A stretch of DNA of 64,000 nucleotides. It comes from Serilophus lunatus. Taxonomy: Eukaryota > Chordata > Aves > Passeriformes > Eurylaimidae. Below are positions 13,311 through 24,283 of the stretch, piece by piece; position 1 is the first letter of the stretch; each line of letters opens with the position of its first letter. Position numbers and translations under genes: made by a program. The DNA is taken from contig VXBA01001837.1 in the NCBI GenBank assembly GCA_013399895.1, positions 496,283-560,282 of the forward strand, given 5' to 3'. The notes below the pieces were generated by a model. That model was not told the DNA's origin and made no database searches. It worked only from the letters and a program-made list of their open reading frames with translations.

Positions 13311-13739
13311 AAGAGGGGATATAGTTGTTTTGGCACAAAATAACGGTGTTAAAAAATATCATCTTCGGCACAGAAATGGAACTGGGAAAGAATATTGCTA
13401 TATTCTACTGGAAATATCTGTTTATCCCAGGAATTAGAGGTCTTCAGCCTTCTGACAGAAAAGTGCAGCTCTGGAGTGACTATTCAGTAGGAGTAAATCA
13501 CCTATTTCTGAGACAATATTTGATCATTTTATGAAAGGATTTTCTGTGATGAATGAGGAGTGTTCCTGCACAGTTGTCCATATTGTCTGTTCTTGCCTTC
13601 CCTTCCCTCCTAGGGAGACTGAAATCCTGAGGAACTTTAGGTCACAGCAGGTCTGAAAACATTCCTCTGTTCAGTAGGGTGTGTTGGTTCAGTTCTGACA
13701 TTGTAGATATGAGTCACATGCAATGTGTCTGTGAGGAAT

Positions 13740-13812
13740 GACAATCTGGTAAATAGAACCAACCTTGGGACACAGGGAATCTGGGTTTCATTCCCTTCCT
13801 CTTTCAGCTTGT
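13740..13812 (+). mobile_element. MIR-like SINE fragment
   Basis: Ancient tRNA-derived CORE-SINE remnant. The wording around 13770-13805 (gggacacagggaatctggg, then tttcattccc) aligns by eye with the tRNA-related part of sauropsid MIR copies, whose consensus reads roughly gggactcaggagacctgggttctattcc. The upstream bases aatctggtaaatagaacc fit the preceding box-A-proximal part. Similarity fades after about 13812, before the conserved core. No promoter function is implied. Alignment to MIR consensuses would settle it. Confidence 0.5.
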
Positions 13813-14134
13813 TCCCATGCTTTCAAATAACTCATTAAGGATCTAAGCAGCTGAGTAAGAATTTTAGTGAACTGAAGGCTCACTTCTGAGTCCACTGCCC
13901 TCAATGAGGGGTCACCTAACATAAGGAAGCAGCTAAATCTTGCTTTCTCATTTGATCTGAAAACACGTAAGATCCCCAATGTTCTTTCTAAACATGCTCC
14001 CACAGAACTCCTTGGTGCTCATTTTCCATCTCTGCCCAGTCACACATCAAGTATTTCTCAATATTCCTCCACCAGCTCTCCCTGGGGAGTTTCGGCTAAA
14101 AAGTGCTGTTGGGAAAGGTTTTTATTTGCAAGCT

Positions 14135-14620
14135 GGAGGAGAGGAGAGGAGAGGAGAGGAGAGNAGAAGAGAAGAGAAGAGAAGAGAAGAGAAGAGAAGA
14201 GAAGAGAAGAGAAGAGAAGAGAAGAGAAGAGAAGAGAAGAGAAGAGAAGAGAAGAGAAGAGAAGAGAAGAGAAGAGAAGAGAAGAGAAGAGAAGAGAAGA
14301 GAAGAGAAGAGAAGAGAAGAGAAGAGAAGAGAAGAGAAGAGAAGAGAAGAGAAGAGAAGAGAAGAGAAGAGAAGAGAAGAGAAGAGAAGAGAAGAGAAGA
14401 GAAGAGAAGAGAAGAGAAGAGAAGAGAAGAGAAGAGAAGAGAAGAGAAGAGAAGAGAAGAGAAGAGAAGAGAAGAGAAGAGAAGAGAAGAGAAGAGAAGA
14501 GAAGAGAAGAGAAGAGAAGAGAAGAGAAGAGAAGAGAAGAGAAGAGAAGAGAAGAGAAGAGAAGAGAAGAGAAGAGAAGAGAAGAGAAGAGAAGAGAAGA
14601 GAAGAGAAGAGAAGAGAAGA
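14135..14620 (+). repeat. Pentanucleotide satellite (GGAGA)n then (GAAGA)n
   Basis: A pure purine-strand tandem array. It starts as GGAGA units at 14135-14163, has one undetermined base at 14164, and continues as GAAGA units from 14165 to 14620, about 91 copies over 456 bases with no variant I can see. Both strands are open in several frames because the unit contains no stop, giving spurious polypeptides of REEKR or SSLLF repeats up to about 239 residues; these are not genes. Long homopurine-homopyrimidine arrays can adopt triplex structures, which is general knowledge and not shown here. The perfect purity, and the N exactly at the motif switch, suggest either recent expansion or an assembly-estimated length. 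Confidence 0.98.
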
Positions 14621-16734
14621 ACCTCCAGCATTGGCTGCCACAGTGGGGTGGCACTCCCTGGTTTGAATCACTGTGATGTAATCACCTCAAGAAGCTGAAA
14701 GAATAATGCTATAGATGGATTTGGAAAAGGTCCAGCATCTTGATTCTCCGCCCAGCTGTAAAGGCGCTCACCTGGGATAGGGTATCTTCTCACCAAAGGA
14801 CAAACTCATTTTTCAGGGAAGATTTACATGTCTCATTTCATTCTTCTGCAGAAACAAAATTATTGCTGAAACCTCACTTTTATGATTTTTTTGGATTTAC
14901 ACCAATTTTACCTGAGGTTCTTCAGGAGCTCCTCTTCTCTAGTAAGAATTAATAGCATGTATGAGGCCTGTGCTCCAAGCCAGTGAGGATAATGGGAAGC
15001 AACTTGCTTTAGCCTCCACACAGAGCGTCAGGGAGGCTGAAGGAAACAGCTGTTCAAGCTGTAGCTTTTCATTTTGCTCTCTGTGCTCGAAACAGTGAGT
15101 CCGTGATTTCCTCCACGTCCAGACAAACTCTGGCTTTGAGTGACAAACCCCGCAAAGAACAGTGAGTTCATAGAATGTTTTTGCAGCTGTCAGCTTTATC
15201 CCAGAGCAAACTCAGTGAGGCAGCTGCAACCTCTTGGTCCTGGGGCGATCCAAACTCCAGCATCCTTTCCTGTTCCAAAGTGGAAGGCTTGCATTGACTC
15301 CACTGGCTGTGCTGACTGCACAACCTATCTGATTTGCCTTGGCATTTTGGGAGTCCTTCCATGTTGCAGCACACATGTTCCCTGCAAGGCTCCTTATCTC
15401 CATGTCCTCAGAGTGGATATTCTGTGAGTGCCCATAGTTGCCTCTCTCATTTGTCCTTTGATCAGTGTCATTGTGAGAGCCATGGTTATCAATGTGGTTG
15501 GTCACAAAGTAGCTTGAGGCTACTTAAAGGCTTCCAGTCTCTTTTAGGCCAACTCAGAAAGTTGGGATTATGTGCTTTCCTTGTGAAACACTGCACAGTG
15601 TAAACACTTTGATTTGCAAATGGTGAAAGGCACAGTGGCTGGCAAAGGTTCCCAGGAGCTTTCTGTTGTATCAACCTGCTTCTACAGCTGGAGAACAGCA
15701 AGACCAGGATGGGATTCACCTTGGGTGCTCAGCCAAATGCAATATAAAATGTTTACATGGACACATTGGTACTAAGCCAAGAAGAAATACCAGGCTTTGT
15801 GATTTCAATTATACTTCTCTAACCATTAGGCTACTGTGCAAGCCCTTAATGCATGGGGAATTTCAAAGCAGGCCCTGGAAATAAACCGAGGGAATATCCT
15901 CTAGTTCTTGATTATTAATTGACTGCTCTTCCTGAATACTTAAGCCTAATGGTCATTTAAAATCACTGACTATTCCTGATTGAGGGCTAATAAGCTTGTC
16001 TAGGATGTGATTCAGGACCCCAAGAGTAGATAGGCAAAACTAAAAGAAACAAATGTTTTTTTGTTTGAGTACTAAACACTGTAGCATGAAGCCCATGCAT
16101 GCATTGCAGAGAGAAAATTAAGAAAAAATAACATTATGCAACATAATTCTGTCCTCCTAGAGTCAAGAATATTCATGTGTTCTCTGAGTTAGGGTTAAGA
16201 CTTGCAATAAATAATTAATTTGTTTTTCATGGCTGAGACCACAACATGTATGCTTTTACCAGTTACCTACAAGAGAAAAGAAGAACTTGAGAGAAAATAT
16301 AATTCCCTAGTCCATGAATAACCTCATGAATCTGCTTCAGAGTTTATCTGACTTTGCTTAAGAGTTTGATTTTCCAGGACTGTGCGAGCAGGTCCGTGTG
16401 TTTCTTCATCTTTATGCATAGAAATGTGTACAGCAGAATAGAGGGAGTGATGCTGGAAGGTCCACACACAGCACATTCTGAGTTCCACCACTGTTTTTCT
16501 GAAACACCTTGCATCAGCAGCGAGAGTTCAATTACAACTCAAGAGTCCCTCATTGTATCAGTGGTTGTGAAGGCTCCTAAATGGTGCAAAGAGCTCAGAG
16601 GATCAGAATGCTGGAGGCATTGAGAGCCTTGGCCATGTGGTACCTATTAAGAAAGTCAGAGGAATATTCTGTGTTTAGTGTTCATTTCTACCAGCTGAGA
16701 TGAAGACAGGCAAGATGACTGGAGCTGCACACTG
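14621..16734. other. Unannotated noncoding stretch
   Basis: No gene is seen. Overlapping open frames at 15140-15603 lie on both strands without recognisable motifs. A 10-base E-box palindrome AACAGCTGTT sits at 15045-15054 in a patch (about 15000-15160) with slightly more CpG than its surroundings. No interspersed repeat is recognised. Confidence 0.55.
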
Positions 16735-17127
16735 ACCCTTGAAAAGTGTTATGGCCTCTGAGGAAATGCTGGGAGCCCTGGGCTGATTCGTACCACAGAG
16801 GAGACAGGCTGGCTGTGCTTAGATATATTAAGGGATGTTCTGAGGAAGAGCACACATCAAATACTCTCATTAGTAAAATGACAGAAAATGCTGTTATGGC
16901 TTGAGGGTGCAGCAGGGAACATTTAGTATAAATATTAGGAAAAAACCCTCATAATTCCAAGAAGAGTTACAGCAATTGGAACAAACTATCAGGGGACACT
17001 GTGGAATCTCATCGAAGCTTCCAACCATTGCTCTGGGAAGATTAAATAAATCCCAGTCTGTGGCAGTAGTTGGGGTGGTCTGCGTGATCCCCAGCACTCC
17101 CTTCAGCCTCAAACAATTCTCTGAATG
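16735..17127 (+). mobile_element. CR1 LINE 3' end, degenerate
   Basis: A 5'-truncated CR1 on the plus strand, decayed but traceable over its whole length. About 16752-16790 carries a degenerate form of the family's EERLRELGLF block (EEMLGALG). The segment near 16800-16850 translates as RGDRLAVLRYIKGCSEEE, matching the RRGDLIAVYKYIKGCSEE segment of the CR1 reverse-transcriptase C-terminus. Then comes the nucleotide wording of the gln-gln-gly-arg-phe segment, followed by aaatattaggaaaaaacc (the NIRKNFF segment). About 16972-17030 gives NWNKLSGDTVES, matching HWNRLPREVVES. The 3' UTR wording gtgatccccagcactccc, then ttcagcctcaaac, ends at about 17127 in a decayed attctgtga-type terminus. Stops and frameshifts are frequent, so this is an old fossil. 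Confidence 0.88.
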
Positions 17128-17189
17128 GGAGGGATGGCTTGTTCAGAGAGCCTGCAGCTTGGATAATGCACTGACTGCTCTTTCAATTA

Positions 17190-17280
17190 TACATGTCTCT
17201 CCAGGGCAGGGCCCATGTTTGTCTCTGTCTTTGGAAAGCACCCAGAACATATTAGGCAGCACCACAATATAAATAATAAC
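17190..17280 (+). mobile_element. Ancient retroposon 3' tail (L2/MIR class)
   Basis: The stretch reading ccagggcagggcccatgt, then tctgtctttggaaagcacc, cagaacat, and finally ccacaatataaataataac fits the 3' tail shared by sauropsid L2- and MIR-class elements. There the pattern is a 'cagggcagggactgtct' block, an 'agcgcctagcacaatgg' block and a terminal 'aataataa' run. It begins about 65 bases after the CR1 end at 17127 and is probably a separate insertion. Only the tail is recognisable. The class is uncertain between L2 and MIR; the identification as an old retroposon tail is more secure than its family. Confidence 0.6.
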
Positions 17281-20200
17281 AACCCACTGTCCCCATCTCA
17301 GCAGCGGAACAGCCGCTTTCCTCAGATTCCCTCCTGTGCTGTGAGCTGCAAGGCCAGACAGTAGCCTACTCCAGCTGAGCAGTCATTTAAGAGCCAGCTG
17401 AAGGGCAAAATCCCATGGCTAGAGCACATAACACGGAGCTGTTGTCAGTACAGCTCTCGCAACTCTCCGCCCTCTTTGCTTTCCATCCTCTCAGGCAGGT
17501 AGCAGCTCCACGGACAGGTCCGCAGGTCAACTAATACCTGACCTGGGAGTAATGGTGTCCTGCCTGGCAGATGGTGTGGGGGAGAAGCTGAAACGATCAC
17601 AGGTTAGACAGGCACGAACTTGCTCCCCTGGTGGCAATACTGGAGCTGGACTGCAGCAGGTGATAGAATGTGGATGCAGCTGCTGCGGGTGGCAGTGCTG
17701 GTTAGTGGAGACAGGCCCAGGAGATGCCACGTTATGGTTTTTGGCGTAATGCTAATTGTTGCTGCAGAGCTATTGTAGGTATTGCTATCTCTGTAATGCT
17801 GCCACCTGCTCTACAAGAGCTGTCCTCTGCAGCAGACTGAATTGCACTGAATAAATTTGAGTCCCTCATGCTAAAGCACTTCCCTTCCTGCCAGACTGTG
17901 GGGTTTTGGAAAGAGGCAGGATAGCATCTGAAGCCAGAGTTTCCCTTATTCACACCAAGTAGGAGCAGAGCAGCCAGCTGAGAACCTGGGAGGATGCCAG
18001 GAGAGAGCATCCCCGGGGTTCCCAGCTCTCTTCTGCAGTTGCTGCACAGATGGGAAGGTGGGTTTTGCAGCACTGCAAAGTTCCCTGGGGGCCCATCAGC
18101 TTGGATTGGTGTTCTCTTTGTTCTTCTTGGTAAAGGGGCTGTTTTTCCTGCAGTAAGTAGTCCCCCAGCAGTCTCGTCTTCATACTACAAAGCAAAGAAA
18201 GCCTGGTAGCTGATTTGTCAGGGAAGGAAGGGAAGACTGAGAAGAAACAGACGCCCCCAGTGACTGCCAACTAGACCTCTTCTGGGTATACATCCTAGAA
18301 ATACTGATATGGAATATCTCCTCTTTATTTTTCATTCATTTGCTCTAAAATTTGAGAAGAAAAAATAATTTCAGTTGAGAGATGTGTAGAAGTCCCTCTT
18401 CAGTTACTGAGTGGCTTTATCAGGTGTTCAAGGTGCCACATCTGTCTAGCTGCATTGCTCTAGTGTGTGTTCCCAAAGTGGAAGCAGAGCAGAGGACTCT
18501 GCATTTTTTTGGCACTACATTCCTGCTGCAGAGTGTCTGCAGATTTATGGAGCTATAGCAATAACGTTGGCCACAAAACAATACTGGCTACAGGACACGC
18601 TTATGATGACACCTAAATAAGAACAGCTTCAAGCCAGTGGGAACATTCCCAGAGATGTCAGTAGAATCTGATTTCTTAGTTGGAGGGTGTTGAATGACTT
18701 ATGGCTTCTTACTTAGATGCCAGCTGATAATTCTAAGTGTAGGTTTACAAAGCACTGTGAAAACACAGTTCCTCCCCACCCTCCACGTGTCTGGATAACT
18801 GAAGAAAATGGCTTTATGTCCAGTATGGAGAAGATGATCTTCTAAAGGAGAAGGTACAGTGACATTAAATGATTTTCTCAGTAATATCAAAATGATACCT
18901 TAAGAGTACTCAATTAAGAGCATAGCAGTACTTCATCCCCAACACTGTGCTTAGACCATAGGCCTCAGTTTCTTCCTGGTTTTCCTGTAGCTAATACATG
19001 GCAGGCTCTCCTGCTTACCTTGATGAAACTATAATACAGGAGCCACTTTCAATGACAACATCTGTTTGGCATGCCAGTAACAGACAGGTGATAACACTGG
19101 TCAGAAAAAGACAAAGAACCACTATTCAGATGTGAATTAGGGCTCACAGCTGATTCAAATTTAAAGCCAGGGTTTCAGTGATGATAAATACACGGCACTT
19201 TTTCACTAGAAGTACCACAATCAAGCTGGAAATAGCATATAAACTCCTTCTGGTTTAGACTGTAGTTGTAGCCGTGGAATAGTTAGTTGGGAATGAAGAG
19301 GTGAAACTGAAGCTTATGTCTGCAACCCCTGTAGTACCTGTGGGGGAAGGCCACAACACACCTAATCAGCCCAGGAGACAGGCACTTTGGCAGCCCCCTT
19401 AACCTAACGAGGTGCAGCTCTAAGAGGCCTTGCTTCTGTTTCTCCTCTTACGGCTGTGAGTTTTTCATTTGTAGGCTGGCTTGAAATCAGACAAACCACT
19501 GAGCAATGAGAGGGGGCTCTGTTGTGGAGAGTAATACTGAGAATTTGTTATGGTTTTTTTAATCATTATTATTTTTTACTAGAAAAGAGGAAACTGCATG
19601 CAATATCTTAGAAGTGAAAGATCTCTCATGGTTGGTAGCTCGCTATTTGTCACTAGTAACTAAAAGTTGCCTAGAAACTAGGGTGTTGGTGGTGGTCATC
19701 ATGATGAGGCCTCTAAAAGATGTTTCTTGCTATTGCACCCCACAACAGCTTTCCTATCCAAAAGCACCAGAGGTGTTGTGGTTCAGTGCCAATGTTTGAA
19801 TTAATTGTTATTTGTACTTTCTTGCCTTTCTAGGGGACATTATTGTAAGACCATAGTATTGGTGCACATTGGTTTTTTGCTAATTGATCCCAGGCTTTAC
19901 AGTCTTAAGGTATTACAGAAATCTTTCTAGTGAAATCCCTGCAAAAAAAAAAAAAATGGAGGTGGGGAACCAAACTGTGTTTTGTGTCTAACTATAAAGA
20001 AGGACTGGGACTGTGTAGCTGAGGAAGAGGTTTTTGATGGGATTTTAAGGTAGTGAGGTCCTGGGACACACTGTTTGTGAGCATCCAGAGCCTCCAGCAT
20101 TGCAAAGCTCTCAGAGCAATTGGAGGAGTGCTGATAAGGCATGAGAAAGGTAGGGCCAGTCCTGGAAATGAGATTAGCTGGGTTTTGGTAGTGGCTTTTT

Positions 20201-23200
20201 TTTTTTCCATTGGAGGGGGGGGAAGGGATGTTTTAGTCCTTTTCGGCCTGGGTTTTTTAAAGTGCACACTTTTATCTGTTTCATGTGATTTTATGTCTGT
20301 ATCTCATTCTTGATGTCAGTGGAACAGAGGTAAATTAATTTTCCAAGATTTCAGCCTTACAAGTCACTTCAAATGACCACTGTGATTGTGAAGCTTTTGG
20401 CCTGGGGCAACTTTATTCCTTTTAGAATGACTGAGTACTGCCTGAACAGCAGATGAATTTGTTTTCTGCTCTTCTTCCTTTTTTATTCTTTTTTTGGTTC
20501 TGAAGGGTGCTTTGTGACAGATGTTAACGTTCATCTCTTGCTTATTAATATTCCCATACTATTCAGTAACACACTTCTGCTGCTACAGTGCTGCCTGACA
20601 GCTTACACATGCAGTACATTGAGCCAAAATGTGTAGAAGTCCTGTCTGGCTCCGTTCCTTCCTTATGGCCCAATTCACAGGGAGGTTAGCCTGGCAGGAA
20701 GAAGAGGAGAGAGGAATAATTATGCCCAGACAATGTGTTTGGCAAGGGGCTTCTGTCTTCCTCCCATAAAAATTACATAAAATGTTTGTAAGTGAGCAGG
20801 AGCTAGTATTTTTTTCTATTCAGACATCTTCCTTTCTCTGGATCCTATTCTGCAGTTGGGATTAAGCTGAGTGTGTTTTTCTGCTTCTCATCAGGAGCAC
20901 CAAAGTTAAGAACTGGTGTTTCCAAAATTAGGTGGGTGTTTTTGAAAGGCAGGACTCTGGCTGCAAAAAACCTGACAGAGCACAGCCAGCTGACTCAGAT
21001 TTTCACCTTATGCCAGGCAGAATAGAAATAGCTGAAGTATCTGGACATTTTTCAGAAGTGTCAACCTTTTGAGTGACAGCTTGGAGCTGAACTGTGTATG
21101 GGGAGCTGGGAGAGGAGAAAAGTCAGAGCACTTCGGGGTATAGGAGAGGAAATAAAGCAAAAAGAGTAGACTCAGATGGAGCAAGAGGTGAGCTGGAAAG
21201 TGGAGTAGAGGTGCAAATGAAGTCTCCTCTTCACCATTGCTGGTGCTGGACCTGCCCATCAGTGTGAAACTGAGCCTCTTCCCTAGTTCTCCAGGCACCC
21301 AGTGTTGGGAAAATGGCTCGGGGCCATATGATCTAATTCTGGAACGGTTCTCAGGTTTTCTCTCCTTGGTTTCCCAAGTCTGTCAGTGGAGGCACACAGG
21401 CATATATTAACCCTGGGACAACTGCTGCTTGCCAGTCCCAGCTGAGCTTCTCTTGCAGAAATCTCCAGACTGCTGACCCTTGCAGTTGAGGAAATAGTGG
21501 TCTGACAACATGACCCCACCTCTGAGTGCCCGGCCAGGCAAGAAATGGAAACATCACCGCGGCTGAGGCCATGCCTTACACTGATCTGTTTGTTTGGCTT
21601 TCCTGACTCCTGGCCAGTGCACTCTGGGTTAGCTGGTGTTTCAGATGAGCCCTAAAGAGGAAGAAAGACCTTGAGAGTTGACTTCCTTCCAAGCTGACCT
21701 GTCTGTTCCAAGAAATGGAAATTTTCCATGCTGTATAAAGCAACTGGCCCTCACCTTGTTTACAGGGTGTCATGTGTAACTCTGCATGTTGAATTTTACA
21801 GGACATAAATAAAAAAACAGGCAACAGGCTTTCATCATCAAACTCAGCTAGGAGGTCTCTCTGAACCACTGCTGTATCCACTCGCGTAGGGAATACCTAT
21901 TGTGTGTAGCAGACAGAAGAGGAAAAACAAAGGGGATAAGGCAGAATTGCTAGTGATTTAAAGGGAGAGGTTATGAGGTGGGGGGTTTTTTTGTGTGAAC
22001 TTCACTCTTAATGTGCACTGAGAGCTGGTCTTACTTTATCTACATGTTGGACGATATCCTAATCCTTCTTAATGCATGCTTATCATAATTATGTATAGCA
22101 AAGGGTGGGTATGGAAGGAGGAGGAGGAAAAAAAAATGTTGGAAAGAGGGATGAGTGTAAACAAGTAAATGGAAAAAAGCCTATAGGAGATGAAGAGAGT
22201 TTCTGAAGATGCTGCACCTTCACACTTCCAGTTCCTACTTGAATTTTTCTGGGAAAAAAATTGCTGCTGAAACCTGTGATCTAATAGGCATTTTATCATA
22301 GAAAAATACAGATTTATTTTTTACATTTACAAATATTAACATTAAAATGGTGGTGTCATCCAGTCTGAAAGAATTTCCTGGGCCAGTCTGATATTCAAGG
22401 GATTGAAGGCCATTTAAACACTGATAGGGGAGACTTCTGTCAGAGCTGAAGATGACTGATCCATTTTTGGTAGATGGTGGCAGCCAGATCTGACATCTTT
22501 CCTGAAGAGCGACCACTTCATTTCCTTGTAATATAAGGCAGGAGAGAAGACAGCCTGCCCTAGAAGCTATAGCTGGCTGGAAACTGGAGATGTGTGTCTT
22601 TGGCTGCAAAATCTTCTGGCCATTGCACGGGTGGTGCTGTGGATTCCTTGTTCTAGATGGCTGGGTGACTGTGGGTACTCAAAGCCTTCCATGTTTTGTC
22701 ACCAACTCAGAATTTGCATGGGATGGGATACAAGGAATTATAGGTCAACCCTCTGACAGCTGTTTAATGGCCTGTGGAAACAGAAATGTTGGATACAGGC
22801 CAGTTTCCATTTGTCAGCCCTGCAGATCCTCCCATCACAAACGACGCTAATTGTTGCCCTGATTGGCAGCCTCAGCAGAATGGCCAGAGATGAGGGAAAC
22901 CTTGAAGGCTAAAGTTGAGTTGTGCTGGCAGGATGGTGTAGCAAAAGGTTAGAGTTGCTTCCTTTGCTGTAGTTATTTCTGTAGCAAGAAGTGGTCAGGC
23001 TCCCATGTTGCTGCTCTTGTGCTTGCTGGACTATGAGGTGTAGGCAGGTGGCTTGGTTGATGTCTTCTGGATCTGCCTCCTGGGGAGTGAAATAAGTAAA
23101 ATACCTGGAGCAAAGTCAGTGTGATGCTTAGGTCTCCAGGCACAGGTGGGATAGCTTTCCATTGCTCCTCAAACTAAGATAATGATGGGCTCTGCTTATA

Positions 23201-24264
23201 GATGTAGAGCAGAAGGATGCCCAGGTTAGTTTGTTCGAGGTGAATGGTGGTAGAAGGGCAAGGGCTCCCTATAGTCTCTAATTCATCCATTTCCACTATG
23301 TTCTTAGCGTTATAAAACACTTCTTCTGCAGAGAGCAGTGAATACAGGTTTAATGCAGCTACATATTTAATCTGCACAGAGAGTTACCAGGACTTGTGAG
23401 CAAGGGGGAAAATTCAATATGGACTATTAATTAAATTTAAAACATTCTTATCAGAATGTAGCAGATGATGGAAGTAGCAGATGATGCATACAGTCTGTTT
23501 AGACATTTGATCTAGGGATTTGTACTACAAAGAACTACAGAGCTGTGAGTTTAGGAAGTTGCTGATTTGGTCATTGACTGTGATGTTACAAGAGGAAAGA
23601 TGATGGATGACAAACTTGAAGGTGTTCGTTGCCTACTGAATTGCACCATTTCCATAGTGTAAACAGAGGCTTTCAAATGGGTGGTGTGTGAAAGATGTTT
23701 GTTTTCTGTTTTTATTTCCATGAAACTCATGAGAACAAGCTATACTTCTTTGTCTCTTATTGGGATGGGATTTATTTTTTCAAATGATGCCGTGGATGCA
23801 ATCATTAACTGGGAATGCCTATACTGTGAGATGTTTGTTAATAATAATTTATGGATTGGATTCATGTGTAGCTTAATTCTACCAGTCCTTAGACTTCAAA
23901 TTTGTAAAAGTCTGACATAGGTGTAGTCATGCTTAAATGCTGAGGTTTGGTTTTGCTTGGTGTTTTTGTTTCGTTTGTTTGTGGGGTTTTGGGGGAGGAT
24001 GTGGGACAGGCAGACTTCTAGGGAATAGTAAAGTCTATTCAACTCTTCCCTGTGTCTGAAGTCTTCAAGCTGTAGTTTATAAATTGTTTCTACTGAAAGG
24101 AGCTTTTAACTTTAAAAAATCTAAATGATCTGCTTCGGTATTTTCAGAACAAAGTATTACAGAAATGCTGAAACATCTTGACACTTCTGAAATTCAGTGA
24201 TGTGTTGGTCTAAATTTAGAATGAAGAACAAATAGCCTTGCCTTCCTCCTACCTATTCCCAATT
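17281..24264. other. Unannotated noncoding stretch
   Basis: No supported gene is present. Local features include an A14 tract at 19943-19956, T11 near 20196-20206, a 15-base inverted repeat AGAAGAT-G-ATCTTCT at 18829-18843, and a 16-base direct duplication around 23458-23486 (gtagcagatgatg repeated after gaa). The patch 17285-17560 is relatively CpG-rich for this window. Open frames such as 17732-18073 (minus) and 22235-22609 (minus) lack recognisable motifs. No interspersed repeat is recognised. Confidence 0.55.
19943..19956 (+). repeat. Poly-A tract (A14)
   Basis: Fourteen consecutive A residues are visible. No element body is recognised upstream. Confidence 0.93.
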
Positions 24265-24283
24265 CCCCCCCCCCCCCCCCCCN
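24265..24283 (+). repeat. Poly-C run ending in an N
   Basis: Eighteen C residues run from 24265 to 24282 and are followed by an undetermined base at 24283. The upstream flank is pyrimidine-rich (ccttcctcctacctattcc). The N directly after the run suggests that the homopolymer length was not resolved in sequencing, so true length is unknown. G-rich on the opposite strand. Confidence 0.97.

Noticed and set aside
13979..14698. Open frames up to 239 codons on both strands (REEKR or SSLLF repeats)
   Set aside because: They are translations of the stop-free GAAGA satellite in every frame and contain an undetermined base. There is no coding signal outside the repeat.
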